From contig JAJCXO010000232.1 of assembly GCA_029263395.1 (NCBI GenBank), positions 47,785 through 111,784 of the forward strand: DNA of 64,000 nucleotides. Reading direction: 5' to 3'. Of the stretch, positions 17,888 to 27,106 are shown one piece after another; position 1 is the first letter of the stretch, and each line of letters begins with the position of its first letter. The stretch is from Acidobacteriota bacterium (GTDB lineage: Bacteria; Acidobacteriota; Thermoanaerobaculia; Multivoradales; J023). The position numbers and the translations under genes are program-made. The notes under the pieces were generated by a model. It had not been told where the DNA came from and ran no database searches. It worked only from the letters and a program-made list of their open reading frames with translations.

Positions 17888-20800
17888 TCCTCGATTGATC
17901 CAATATCTCTGGTAGACGATCATGATCAGCCCTGAGTGCCGGTGCGCCTGCGGGATCATCGTGGCCAGAGAGACGTAGGGGCCGCCCTTGTGGCGGCCCT
18001 TTTCGGCCCGTGTTGTCAGCTGATGGATGGGCGGAGACAAGCCCCGCCCCTACAGAATCGGCGTGGGCTGCTTCGAGCTCTTGGAGTCTGGCCTCGGCCA
18101 GCCGTGTCGTCACCGCCGATCCACGCAACTCCCCCAGAACCTCTGCTGCCGCCCTGAGACAAGACTCTGCATTGTCCCAGTGCCCCTTTTGCAGCAGCGT
18201 TGCTCCGAGCACGCTCTGCGCTTCCCCCAAACGCCAACGCTCTGGACCAACCTGCTTGCCCTCGAAGATGCGTACCGCGTCAGAAGCTCGCACTGAGGCC
18301 TCTTCGAGATCGCCCTCCTGCAAAGCGAGTTCTGCGAGCCCGATAGACGCACTACCCAGCAGCCAATGATCAGCTCCAAAACGATGCATCGCGGCCTCAA
18401 AAGCCAGCTCGAGTTGCTGCGCCGCTTGCTCTTTTTGTCCAAGCTCCAAGAGCACCCGAGCAAAGTCATTCCGCTGTGAAATCAAGGCGGGATGATCCGG
18501 TTCGGAAACGCGAGCCAACACCGTGACCGCTTGCCTGAGATGCTCCTCGGCTTCGACCAGGCGTCCAGACTCGCGTAAGATCATTGCCAGCCCGCGGCGA
18601 TCATCCAGTGTCGAAGGGTGCTCCTCCCCTAAACGCTGAAGATCGCGTTCCCAGGCTTGGCGCTGCAAACTTTCCGCCTTTTCATACTCGTTGAGCAACA
18701 CGTAAGTCTGCGCGAGATTGTTGAGCCCGGTGGCCACTAGCGGATGCTCCTCTCCGAGCCGATCGCGGAAGATCTCCGTCGCGGCGTGCAGCAGTTCGGC
18801 ACCTTCGCCGGCCCACGGGCGCTCTTGAAACAGGCCGGCCTTTCTGTTCATCGTCAGTCCAACCGCAACGCTCCGTGGGCCCCAGCTACTCCGCTGAATC
18901 TCCAGCGCTCGATCGTAAAGCAGCAAAGCTTGTTGCCGATCACCACGACCACCAACTAGGGTTGCGAGGTCTGCTAGACGAGCCCCTGCCTCGGCGGTTG
19001 TTTCGCTTCCCAAGCGTTGATCCATCGCAATCGCACGGCGCAACAATGCCTCAGATCTGCGGCGCTCGCCGCTAAAGCGCATGACCGCGGCAAGGTGCAT
19101 AAGTGATTGAGCAATGTCGGGATGATCGCCACCGTGCGATTGCCAAAACAGCCGCGAGGCTTGGAGCAACGTTGCAGCGGCTCTGGGATCTCTCTTCTGA
19201 TGGTAGACAAATCCAAGCGCGTCGAACGTCTGCGCGGCTTCGAGGGCATCGGAGTAGCCGCCCTGCTCCCAAGTCTTGGCAGCACGGGTCAAAACCTTTT
19301 CGGCCTCGTCATAGTTGCCGAGGCGTCGCAACAGAATTCCGATTCGGGTCAGCATGTCCGCTTGGGCTACGGGTTGTTGGTCGAAGTCATGCAGGATGCG
19401 CTGTCTGCCTTGGTCGAGCAACGTTTGAGTGGCGTGGTTGAGCTTCCGGTTGACCGGATTGGCAAGGTCGAGCACATCTGTCATTAGATCGCTCATCAAC
19501 TCGGCTTTGTCCGCCTGTTGCCGAGCAAAATCCCGTTCGGTCATCAGCCGCTGAGATTGCGTGGCTTGCAGAACGATAAAACCGCTCAAACACACCAACG
19601 TAGCGGCCAGGCCGGCTACCGCCATCACGTGACGACGAACGAATTTTCGGACGCGGTAGATCAAACTCGGGGGTCGGGCAAGAATGGGCGTGTTGCCTAA
19701 AAATCGTTCCAAGTCCTGGGCCAGAGCTTCCACGGAGTGATACCGGTCCTCGGGCTGATAGGCGAGTGCGCGACCGATAATCAGATCGAGATCTCCCTGC
19801 AGTCGACGACATAAACGACCTGGTTCCAGACCACGGAGATGAGCCAGTCGAATGGTTTCGTCGGCCGGGGCCGAGAATGCGGCACTCGCTTTGGGGCCAG
19901 GCTCAAACAGTAGGTGACGCTCAATCTCGAGCAGGCTTGTGCCTGACCAATCGAAAGGACGCCGTCCCGTCAACAGTTCGAACAACAGCACACCCAGAGC
20001 CCAGACGTCTGTTCCGGTAGTGACTTGTCGGCCTAGCAATTGCTCCGGGCTAGCATAACTTGGCGTCATCATCCGCAACTCGGTCCGAGTCACCAGCCCT
20101 TCCAGGTGCACTTCCGGATCGAGTACTTTTGCGATGCCGAAGTCCAGCAGTTGTGCATCACCGTCTGCATTGACCAGGATGTTCGCTGGCTTCAAGTCGC
20201 GATGGACAACCAACCGCCGATGGGCATAATGCACAGCATCACAAACCTGGACGAAGAGCCGGATCCGCTCGACGATCGAAAGCTTGTTGGCATCGGCATA
20301 TTCGGTGATCGATGTCCCTTCTACCAGGTTCATCACCAGGTAGCTCACACCGGCCGATGTGGAACCAAAATCCTGTAATCGGGTGATCTTGGGATGTTGT
20401 AGGTTGGCCAAGATGCGCTGCTCTTGGGCAAATCGGTAACGAGCTCCGGCGCTCAGATCCGCACGCAAAACCTTGATCGCAACTTCTTGGCGAACCGAGC
20501 CATCGACATGTTCAGCACGGTAAACACACCCCATACCTCCGATACCAAGCCGCTCGAGCAAACGATACTTGTCAAGCTGATCGCCGACGCCCACCCTGGT
20601 CTCGACCCACGGAGGAAAAGCGAAGGCATCCAAGGGTTGGTCCAATGGTGATGACCCATCGTCCAGGTTCAACAGGTCGAGTACCGCGTCACGAAGCCAG
20701 GTATCGTCGCACACCGCGTCTCGAACAAATCCGTGACGTTCCGAAGCCGGTTCTGCCAGTGCCTGATCGAAGAGCTGTTGTGCTTCGGACCAACGCGCCT

Positions 20801-20906
20801 CGTCGTCACTGGCGACGGGTTCGATGTGGACAGGGTCGCTGGGGGTAGCGTCGCTAGAGACAGGGTTGCTAGAGACAGGGTCGATCTGGACCGTGGTAGA
20901 TCTCAT
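17802..20906 (-). CDS. Membrane-anchored Ser/Thr protein kinase with TPR repeats
   Basis: The 1034-residue protein has an N-terminal region, then a PknB-type kinase domain: LGIGGMGCVYRAE (Gly loop), AIKVLRAD (Lys), VVHRDLKPANILV (catalytic loop) and LLDFGIAKV (DFG). One membrane helix (about residues 425-445, AVAGLAATLVCLSGFIVL) follows, then about 500 residues of TPR/Sel1-like helical repeats, probably outside. The start ATG at 20906 overlaps the sigma-factor stop as ATGA, so the two are coupled. Kinase and ECF sigma factor form a common acidobacterial/planctomycete signalling pair. The last 65 residues are encoded through a palindromic repeat (17975-18053) and are not TPR-like. A farther ATG at 20948 is possible. 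Confidence 0.93.
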   Translation of the reverse strand: MRSTTVQIDPVSSNPVSSDATPSDPVHIEPVASDDEARWSEAQQLFDQALAEPASERHGFVRDAVCDDTWLRDAVLDLLNLDDGSSPLDQPLDAFAFPPWVETRVGVGDQLDKYRLLERLGIGGMGCVYRAEHVDGSVRQEVAIKVLRADLSAGARYRFAQEQRILANLQHPKITRLQDFGSTSAGVSYLVMNLVEGTSITEYADANKLSIVERIRLFVQVCDAVHYAHRRLVVHRDLKPANILVNADGDAQLLDFGIAKVLDPEVHLEGLVTRTELRMMTPSYASPEQLLGRQVTTGTDVWALGVLLFELLTGRRPFDWSGTSLLEIERHLLFEPGPKASAAFSAPADETIRLAHLRGLEPGRLCRRLQGDLDLIIGRALAYQPEDRYHSVEALAQDLERFLGNTPILARPPSLIYRVRKFVRRHVMAVAGLAATLVCLSGFIVLQATQSQRLMTERDFARQQADKAELMSDLMTDVLDLANPVNRKLNHATQTLLDQGRQRILHDFDQQPVAQADMLTRIGILLRRLGNYDEAEKVLTRAAKTWEQGGYSDALEAAQTFDALGFVYHQKRDPRAAATLLQASRLFWQSHGGDHPDIAQSLMHLAAVMRFSGERRRSEALLRRAIAMDQRLGSETTAEAGARLADLATLVGGRGDRQQALLLYDRALEIQRSSWGPRSVAVGLTMNRKAGLFQERPWAGEGAELLHAATEIFRDRLGEEHPLVATGLNNLAQTYVLLNEYEKAESLQRQAWERDLQRLGEEHPSTLDDRRGLAMILRESGRLVEAEEHLRQAVTVLARVSEPDHPALISQRNDFARVLLELGQKEQAAQQLELAFEAAMHRFGADHWLLGSASIGLAELALQEGDLEEASVRASDAVRIFEGKQVGPERWRLGEAQSVLGATLLQKGHWDNAESCLRAAAEVLGELRGSAVTTRLAEARLQELEAAHADSVGAGLVSAHPSADNTGRKGPPQGRPLRLSGHDDPAGAPALRADHDRLPEILDQSRTNNSRGASRQRFFGIGQGYHCRRDIPAL
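17975..18053. repeat. 79-bp palindromic interspersed element (REP-like)
   Basis: The element begins GTAGGGGC and ends with the inverted copy GCCCCTAC. It contains two further GC-rich inverted stems: GGGCCGCC with GGCGGCCC, and GGGCGGAG near the right end. It resembles short interspersed palindromic elements of GC-rich genomes. It lies within the 3' end of the kinase gene and appears to have replaced or extended its natural C-terminus. Confidence 0.65.
20809..20889. repeat. 15-bp minisatellite at the 5' end of the kinase gene
   Basis: Five 15-bp units (minus strand GACCCTGTCTCTAGC, AACCCTGTCTCTAGC and variants) encode the (D/N)PVSS-type pentamers at residues 8-32 of the kinase. Read in the next frame they give ATLSL-type pentamers. 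The unit shares the GACCTGTC-like core with the arrays at 9125 and 32721. Confidence 0.75.
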
Positions 20907-21508
20907 GTTGTCAACTTCTTCTGAAGCCAGGCCCGAGCGAATCGCCATTTCCGACCCACAGTCGCCCGTCCCAGGCCAAGCGCGGTGCTGGCCTCGTCAT
21001 GAGTCAAGCCGACAAAAAACAACGCTTCGACGACGCGTACCGACATCTCGTCGATCGTCGCCAATTCGGCGAGGGCATCGTCGAGAGCAAGCACATCAAC
21101 CTCTTGGTTTTCGATAGCCAAGATCGAAGCGTCGAGAGTCACTGGCTTCGACTGACCTCCCCGCTTCTGCCGGGCCCGGTGACGCACGTGATCGACCAGG
21201 TGACGTCGAGTCAGCCGGGACAGGATCGCAAACAGTTGGGAGCGGTTCAGCCAGTTGGTCTGGGTCTGGCCGAGTAGTTTGAAATAGACCTCGTGTGCAA
21301 GCTCCGTGGCCTGAATCGACACCTCATGCGGCCAACCAGCCAGGCGGGCACCCGCCAACCGACGCAAGGATGGGTAGAGTGCTGCAATCAGACGTTCTTG
21401 GGCCCCAACTTGGCCTTCGTTCCAAGCCCGCAGCAGATGGTCAATGTCGTTATTCGAATCTCCGTCGCTAGATGACAACTCAACACAATTCACAGGATGC
21501 AAAGACAA
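20903..21508 (-). CDS. ECF-family RNA polymerase sigma factor
   Basis: The 201-residue protein has sigma region 2 (about residues 24-95: LLRAWNEGQVGAQERLIAALYPSLRRLA, then ATELAHEVYFKLL) and region 4 (about residues 140-196: FFVGLTHDEASTALGLGRATVGRKWRFARAWL, a helix-turn-helix). It belongs to the ECF type common in Acidobacteria and Planctomycetes that is paired with Ser/Thr kinases rather than an anti-sigma factor. It is translationally coupled to the kinase gene through a shared ATGA. Phosphorylation by the kinase probably controls it, though I see this only from the pairing. Confidence 0.93.
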   Translation of the reverse strand: MSLHPVNCVELSSSDGDSNNDIDHLLRAWNEGQVGAQERLIAALYPSLRRLAGARLAGWPHEVSIQATELAHEVYFKLLGQTQTNWLNRSQLFAILSRLTRRHLVDHVRHRARQKRGGQSKPVTLDASILAIENQEVDVLALDDALAELATIDEMSVRVVEALFFVGLTHDEASTALGLGRATVGRKWRFARAWLQKKLTT

Positions 21509-21637
21509 GCTCCCAACTCACACCGAATCAATCTTCGGCTAGGTCAATCATCACTGCGCAGCCAAAACCATCACTGCGCAAACCCAAGCCCCCAACGCTA
21601 CTCCGCAGTCAGTGGAAACTGCCGAGGCTCTCTTTGA

Positions 21638-23722
21638 TTAACGGACCTCACCGAGAAAAACCTCAAGATAGTCCAAAGCAACACTCAGACTCCGGCCATC
21701 ACCAGCCCCTTCGATGACCGTCGCCGGACTGACTGTGTTGGCAAAACGAAGGGTAAGCACGTTGGCTCCTGAGCTCCAAGAGGATGCTGGGACCTCCACT
21801 TCGTACTCGTTCCAAGCTGCGGATAGATCCAACGTCGCGAGATGTGTTTCGTTGAGCCATAACGCCATGCGCTGGGGTGGTGCCTCGGGGTAAAGGAAGG
21901 GCAAGGCACGCAACCTGATGCGGGCGTCTCGGGGCTCGCCGATAGGCAGGCCAAGTTCCGCTTGCTCGCCCACCACCCATCGAAAGCTGGCACCTTGATC
22001 GTTCTGCTCGGGGTAAGACCACCCTCGACCTTGTAGGGTCAAGCCGCCACCGTCGAATTCGAAACGCTGGCCCATCGACGCAAACAGCTCTTCGAACACA
22101 GCCCCCTTGCCGGCGGCAAACCGAGTCTCCAACAGCGTCACAAAGTCGGGAAAGAAGAACAGATCCATCTCTTCTTCTGGCTTCTTCAGCACCGAAAGGA
22201 AGTTGTGCATCCAGGCCCGGACCTCGTTGTTTCGTCGAAAACCAGCGGTCAACAGCCACCCTCTCGGGTGCTCGGCAACGATGGACTCGGCAATGGCCGC
22301 TGTCTCCCAGGCACTGACGAACTCGGGCTCTCTCCCGAACTCTTGCAGGTAGTGACTCAGGCAGATCTGCGGCCAGCCATTGGGGATCACGACAGGCTCG
22401 TCGTCGAGGGCAACCGCGTCGAAGAACTGGGCCACCCCTCGCCAATCGAGCTTGCGGTACGGATCGACGCGGGCAGCGTCCAAGTTGGGTGCCACGCAGA
22501 CCAGCAAGATCACCGTCGCAACCGTCCACGTCACACCGGTCTGCATGGCCTGTCGCTCTTGCCCCCAGAAACGCTGCAAGCCCTCGCCCACCAGCTCAGC
22601 GACAACGACGATCCCCAAAGCCACCAACAACAGAAAGGCAGGCAACGCCGAACTGGTGTACCGGACGCCATACCATCGACCCACCGACACCAGGGCCGCA
22701 ATCGACACCACCGCTGGCAGCAGAAACATACCCGCCGCCAACAAACCATCTCCTGATCGTCGAAAGACGGCCCCAACCAGGCCTAACAAGGACAGCGCCA
22801 GCAGTATCCACGAACGGTTCACCGTCAGAATCGTGGGATGCCCAGAGGTCGTCATACTGGCGACGAAAGTCTCGAGGCTTCTCTTGGACAGTGGCGATTG
22901 ATACTGCGGAGACTTCTGTACTTCGGCCTGCACCGGGGCCTTATCGAGCCCCGGGCTGTTGACCTTCGATTGGGTCATGTAGAGGCCATAGGCCAACCCC
23001 AGCGCGAGAACTCCCGCCAGCACATAGAAGAGGTAGGGCGAACGTCTGAGGGTTGCGCCTTGCCTGAGGCTCCACAACAGAGCCATCCCTGCAAGCAATA
23101 AAAACGACAGTAGAATTGGAATCGCAACGATGCCCACATAGGTCGTCAACGCACAACCGACGGCGGCGAGCCCAGTCCCAGATCGCGACCCTTTCAGCAA
23201 CAATGCGTACAGCAAGACGAGCGCCAGCGCCATGAGCAGGTAGTAGGGTCGCCCTTCGCGGGAAAAATAGACATGGAGCGGAGACACTGCCAGCAGGAAC
23301 GTGGCGACGAGAGCGAGCAGATATCCGCCAAGGCGATAGCCCGCCAAGGCCATCAATGGCAACGTCAGCGTTCCGATGATGGCCGGGAAAAGCCGCACGC
23401 CGGCATCCCCTGGTGCCAACTTCTGCCCCCAGATCTGCAATCGATAGTAGAGTGCACCATTCTCCGTCCCACCCTTGACCTCACGGACCCCCGCTAAGTG
23501 TTGATACCAGGGTTCGTCCGCCAGAGATTGGGTGACTTGCAGATGGAGGATCTCGTCGAGCCAGAGGGACGGGCCGGCGAGATCCACCAGCCGGAGATAT
23601 GCGCCGAACCCAAGGATCAGGGCCAGCAAAACCAGGAAAACTCTGCGCTCCACATCCAAAATGATAGCGTCTAGCGAATCAAACCGCATAGGAATCCGCG
23701 TCCAGCCAATCCGGCAAAACAT
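21638..23722 (-). CDS. GT39-like membrane glycosyltransferase with soluble C-terminus
   Basis: This 694-residue protein has about 10 membrane helices in its first 410 residues. The first periplasmic loop has GPSLWLDEILHLQVTQ, with the Asp-Glu pair of GT39/PMT-like and ArnT-like enzymes, and the second loop has SPLHVYFSREGRPYYLLM, also typical. Enzymes of this fold use polyprenyl-phosphate sugars. The C-terminal 280 residues are soluble: one part resembles a substrate-binding lid and the end a carbohydrate-binding-like beta sandwich (EYEVEVPASSWSSG). The start could be the ATG at 23722 or 33 bases later. It lies upstream of the sigma/kinase pair, with a divergent promoter region to the HupE-like gene. 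Confidence 0.78.
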   Translation of the reverse strand: MFCRIGWTRIPMRFDSLDAIILDVERRVFLVLLALILGFGAYLRLVDLAGPSLWLDEILHLQVTQSLADEPWYQHLAGVREVKGGTENGALYYRLQIWGQKLAPGDAGVRLFPAIIGTLTLPLMALAGYRLGGYLLALVATFLLAVSPLHVYFSREGRPYYLLMALALVLLYALLLKGSRSGTGLAAVGCALTTYVGIVAIPILLSFLLLAGMALLWSLRQGATLRRSPYLFYVLAGVLALGLAYGLYMTQSKVNSPGLDKAPVQAEVQKSPQYQSPLSKRSLETFVASMTTSGHPTILTVNRSWILLALSLLGLVGAVFRRSGDGLLAAGMFLLPAVVSIAALVSVGRWYGVRYTSSALPAFLLLVALGIVVVAELVGEGLQRFWGQERQAMQTGVTWTVATVILLVCVAPNLDAARVDPYRKLDWRGVAQFFDAVALDDEPVVIPNGWPQICLSHYLQEFGREPEFVSAWETAAIAESIVAEHPRGWLLTAGFRRNNEVRAWMHNFLSVLKKPEEEMDLFFFPDFVTLLETRFAAGKGAVFEELFASMGQRFEFDGGGLTLQGRGWSYPEQNDQGASFRWVVGEQAELGLPIGEPRDARIRLRALPFLYPEAPPQRMALWLNETHLATLDLSAAWNEYEVEVPASSWSSGANVLTLRFANTVSPATVIEGAGDGRSLSVALDYLEVFLGEVR

Positions 23723-23772
23723 CGAAAGACCCTAGGCTTGTCCCCCTAGTTGACCAATGGCAGAATTGCGCC

Positions 23773-24921
23773 GTGAAACAACTTGTAATTTGCCTTGCTC
23801 TGATCCTCGCTATCGCTTGTCCCGGCAACGTCTGGGCGCATGCCACCGGTGAGGACTACCTCTTCCTGACCTTCAAAGACAGCTCGATCGAGGGTCACTT
23901 CGAGATCCACTTCGACGACTTACAGTCCAAGCTTGGTCTCGATGTCGACCCGGCCGAAGCCGAGGCCCTCGCAGGCGTGACCGCCACTGCGTCCAAGGTT
24001 CTGGCCTACATCGAGAACAACGTCACCATCGCTCCGCAAGGTGGCGCGCCCTACGCCTTCGACTTCACGCATCAAGACGTGATCGTGCTGAAGCAGGGCA
24101 CCTTCGGCCAATATCACTTCCAGATAGAGACCGGCCCGCTGCCGGATCTGCTCGATATTAGCCACTCGATGTTCTACGACGACGACCGGCTGCATCGTGG
24201 CCTGGTGCTCGTCGAGTACAACGCCAAGACGGGGACCACCTACCCCGGCGAATACACCGCCATGGTGTTCAGTCCGACGAACCGCGACCAGACCCTCGAC
24301 CTGACGGATATCCCGTCACTGATGATGCCCATGGACATGATTCCCCAGGGTGTGCTGCACATCTGGATCGGAATCGACCACATCCTGTTCCTGCTGGCCC
24401 TGATGCTGTCCACTGTGCTGGTACGCAAGGACGACGAATGGCAGCCCGTCGATCGGTTCCCGCGGGCGCTGTGGAACCTGTTGAAGATCGTCACCGTCTT
24501 CACGGTTGCACACTCATTGACCCTGTTGCTAGCAGCCCTCGACTTTATCGCCCTGCCATCGCGCTTCGTCGAGTCGGTGATCGCGCTGTCGATCATCCTG
24601 GTGGCTCTCAACAACATCTTAGGCAAAGTCCGCGAAGGCTCGCTATACATCGTCTTTGGCCTCGGCCTGTTTCACGGTCTGGGTTTCGCCTCAGTGATGG
24701 GGCACCTGCCGTTTCGGATGGTGGATCTGCTGCGGGTTGTCATCGGCTTCAACATCGGCGTCGAGCTCGGCCAGATTGCCATCGTCGCCGTCATCTTCCC
24801 AATCCTCTATCTACTGCGCACGACCTCGTTCTATCAACCCGCCATCTTGAGGGGTGTGTCCGCCGTGCTCATTGTGATTTCGGGCTGGTGGTTCATACAA
24901 CGTGCGTTTGGGCTCGAATAA
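23773..24921 (+). CDS. HupE/UreJ-like membrane protein with exported N-terminal domain
   Basis: The 382-residue protein has a signal peptide (to VWAHA, residue 24), an exported beta-rich domain of about 170 residues, and then about six to seven membrane helices. The membrane part carries the HupE/UreJ_2 histidine motifs GVLHIWIGIDHILFLLAL, TVAHSLTLLLA and LFHGLGFASVMGH. HupE/UreJ proteins are linked to nickel or cobalt uptake, but many members lie next to unrelated genes and the metal here is unproven. It starts a plus-strand locus: the carrier protein gene follows after 9 bases. The rest of the biosynthetic-looking genes come next. Confidence 0.85.
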   Translation: MKQLVICLALILAIACPGNVWAHATGEDYLFLTFKDSSIEGHFEIHFDDLQSKLGLDVDPAEAEALAGVTATASKVLAYIENNVTIAPQGGAPYAFDFTHQDVIVLKQGTFGQYHFQIETGPLPDLLDISHSMFYDDDRLHRGLVLVEYNAKTGTTYPGEYTAMVFSPTNRDQTLDLTDIPSLMMPMDMIPQGVLHIWIGIDHILFLLALMLSTVLVRKDDEWQPVDRFPRALWNLLKIVTVFTVAHSLTLLLAALDFIALPSRFVESVIALSIILVALNNILGKVREGSLYIVFGLGLFHGLGFASVMGHLPFRMVDLLRVVIGFNIGVELGQIAIVAVIFPILYLLRTTSFYQPAILRGVSAVLIVISGWWFIQRAFGLE

Positions 24922-24930
24922 AGGCGCCAC

Positions 24931-25218
24931 ATGTTAGAGACGATCGAAAAACCCAGCGTCGGAGCCGATCAGATTGAAGCCCTCATCGTCGACTTCATCC
25001 AAGACGGCTGGATCGAAGACGAATCCGAGGAAATCGACCTCGACGAGAACCTATTGACCAGCGGGCTGGTCGACTCCGTCGGTATCGTGCGTCTGATCGC
25101 GCATCTCAAGACACGCCTGAAGGTGACCGTGCCCCCCACCGATCTAGTGCCAAGCAACTTCCGGACGATCCGGATCATGGCGGCTTATCTGGAAGGTCGG
25201 TTGGCAGCGGGCGACTGA
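24931..25218 (+). CDS. Stand-alone acyl/peptidyl carrier protein
   Basis: The 95-residue protein is a single carrier domain. The phosphopantetheine serine is Ser49 in SGLVDSVGIVRLIAHL, a DSV variant of the usual DSL, and the NFRTI segment near the C-terminus matches helix IV of this group. It carries a substrate as a thioester on a 4'-phosphopantetheine arm. Carrier proteins with this GLVDS...NFRTI form are typically found beside an adenylating enzyme in small biosynthetic loci rather than in fatty acid synthesis. The adenylating enzyme at 30523-31773 is the best candidate loader. The gene lies 9 bases after the HupE-like gene and is probably co-translated. Confidence 0.9.
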   Translation: MLETIEKPSVGADQIEALIVDFIQDGWIEDESEEIDLDENLLTSGLVDSVGIVRLIAHLKTRLKVTVPPTDLVPSNFRTIRIMAAYLEGRLAAGD

Positions 25219-25390
25219 TCGGTCGGGTCAAGCAGGCTCGAGGCGGCCGGGCGGATCGATCAGAGACCGTCAGGGGCACGCGCTGCTCTCACTTGCGAAG
25301 GTCTCCTGACAGGATGCTGTCAAGAGGAGGTCGGTACACTCCATCGGTACTCTCCAACAGAGACCGACACCCGACCGAGAGGAGGCCCAC

Positions 25391-25864
25391 ATGCAACTGG
25401 TGAGACGAAGGGTACAATCCTTTCTGCCCGCCTTGGCCGCGACCCTATGCCTGACTCTGAGTGGCTGTGCGCACGCCGGAACCGACACCAACACGGACAG
25501 GAATCGAACGATGACGCCTCAGCATCACACCATCAACTACATCGAATTCACGGTCCTGGATCTGGCCGATGCCAAACGCTTCTACGGTACTGCCTTCGAT
25601 TGGGAGTTCCAAGACTACGGACCTGAATACGCGGGCATCAAAAAATCCGGTGGCGGTGAGGTCGGAGGATTGACTCAAGGACCTGAAGTTGAGCGCGGCG
25701 GGCCGCTCGTCGTGCTGTATTCGGCCGACCTCGAAGCGTCCGTCGTCGCCGTCCAAGAGGCAGGAGGCCAGCTGGTGAAGCAACCATTCTCGTTCCCCGG
25801 TGGCCGACGCTTCCATTTTTTGGATCCCTCCGGCAACGAGCTCGCAGTCTGGTCCGAGAAGTAG
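25391..25864 (+). CDS. VOC-superfamily lipoprotein (glyoxalase-like fold)
   Basis: The 157-residue protein has a lipoprotein signal peptide with lipobox LTLSGC (Cys at about residue 26). A VOC domain follows: INYIEFTVLDLADAKRFYGTAFDWEFQDYG is the first beta-alpha-beta unit and GGRRFHFLDPSGNELAVWSEK the last strand with the metal-side Glu. VOC proteins bind small molecules or metals for isomerase, dioxygenase or drug-binding roles, normally in the cytoplasm, so the lipid anchor is unusual and puts this one outside. GAGAGGAGG lies close upstream of the ATG. It sits between the carrier and flavoprotein genes, with 170-210 base gaps, and may be an unrelated insertion or a self-resistance protein. 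Confidence 0.82.
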   Translation: MQLVRRRVQSFLPALAATLCLTLSGCAHAGTDTNTDRNRTMTPQHHTINYIEFTVLDLADAKRFYGTAFDWEFQDYGPEYAGIKKSGGGEVGGLTQGPEVERGGPLVVLYSADLEASVVAVQEAGGQLVKQPFSFPGGRRFHFLDPSGNELAVWSEK

Positions 25865-26077
25865 TCGGCTCGACCGAGCACAGTCGTCGCAGGCAACTTC
25901 GACCGCCGTATCAGGGGCTGGAAGATTGCGGCAGGTCGTTGCGGCGACCGAGCCGAGCTCAGTGAGCTGGCTCGCTGTGACCTCGAGAGCTACATCACGC
26001 CACTTACTCCAGACGACCTGTCTCTCGGGATACTATCCTCTGCTCATCAACGTCCGGAGCATCGAAACATTAGGACC

Positions 26078-27106
26078 ATGAGTACCCACCATCGCAATAA
26101 CCCCGTTGATCTCCTCGTCATCGGCGCCGGCCCCGTGGGTTTGGCGTGTGCAATTTCGGCCCTCAGGCAAGGCCTCAGCGCGAAAGTGATCGACAAAGGG
26201 GCGCTGGTGAACTCGCTGATCGGTTATCCGACTCAGCTCGAGTTTTTCTCTACGCCTGAACTGATCGAAATCGGCGGCCACCCGTTTGCGACCCAGCGCT
26301 ACAAGCCTACCCGCGAGGAGGCGATCAGCTACTACCAGGGTGTGGCGAAAGCCGAAAAACTGGATCTCAGACTCTACGAGCGCGTGCTCGCACTCGAAGG
26401 CGAAGTGGATCACTTTGTCGTGAAAACCGACCAGGATCAGCACCCTTGCCGCCACGTCGTCATTGCCACAGGATTCTTCGACATCGCCAAAATGCTCGGC
26501 CTCGAAGGCGAGGAAGAGCCTCGGGTCACGCACTACTACAAAGAACCTTATCCGTACACCGGACGGCACGTCGCGGTGGTGGGGGGCAAGAACTCGGCGG
26601 CCAAAGCCGCGTTGGATTGTTATCGAAACAACGCCCAGGTCACCCTGATCCATCGCGGCCCAGAGCTGTCCGACCGGGTCAAATATTGGTTACGGCCAGA
26701 TCTCGAGAACCGTATCGCGGAAGGTAGCATCAAAGCCTACTTCAATACCGCAATCCGCAAGATCGAAGACCGGTCCTTGGTATTGGAGACGCCAAACGGC
26801 GAAGTCAGGATCGACAACGACTTCGTCATTGCCATGACCGGCTACCAACCGAACTACGACCTGCTGCAAACCTTGGGCGTCGAAATTGGTGACGACCCGG
26901 CGCGCACACCACTGTTCGATCCGGTCACCTTTGAGACTCCCCGTCCTGGGCTCTACATCGCCGGAACCGTATGCGGAGGCCTGCATACCGGGCGTTGGTT
27001 CATCGAAAACGGGCGCCACCATGCCGAGCAGATCGCGTTGCACATCGCAACCGGCAAGGCCCCGGAAGTTGATCTCGGCGCCAAGAATTGGAAAACAGCG
27101 GAATAG
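26078..27106 (+). CDS. YpdA-like FAD/NAD(P) disulfide oxidoreductase
   Basis: The 342-residue flavoprotein has the FAD-binding start VDLLVIGAGPVGLACAI, the NAD(P) motif VAVVGGKNSAAKAAL and a C-terminal FAD segment PGLYIAGTVCGGLHTGRWFIENGRHHA. It matches YpdA/Bdr, the bacillithiol disulfide reductase of Firmicutes, including the single conserved cysteine in the VCGG segment. Its natural role in this organism may be reduction of bacillithiol disulfide or of another thiol. It overlaps the DoxX-like gene that follows by 19 bases. Acidobacteria may use bacillithiol, but I see no bshA/B/C here, so a dedicated role in the locus is also possible. Confidence 0.85.
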   Translation: MSTHHRNNPVDLLVIGAGPVGLACAISALRQGLSAKVIDKGALVNSLIGYPTQLEFFSTPELIEIGGHPFATQRYKPTREEAISYYQGVAKAEKLDLRLYERVLALEGEVDHFVVKTDQDQHPCRHVVIATGFFDIAKMLGLEGEEEPRVTHYYKEPYPYTGRHVAVVGGKNSAAKAALDCYRNNAQVTLIHRGPELSDRVKYWLRPDLENRIAEGSIKAYFNTAIRKIEDRSLVLETPNGEVRIDNDFVIAMTGYQPNYDLLQTLGVEIGDDPARTPLFDPVTFETPRPGLYIAGTVCGGLHTGRWFIENGRHHAEQIALHIATGKAPEVDLGAKNWKTAE

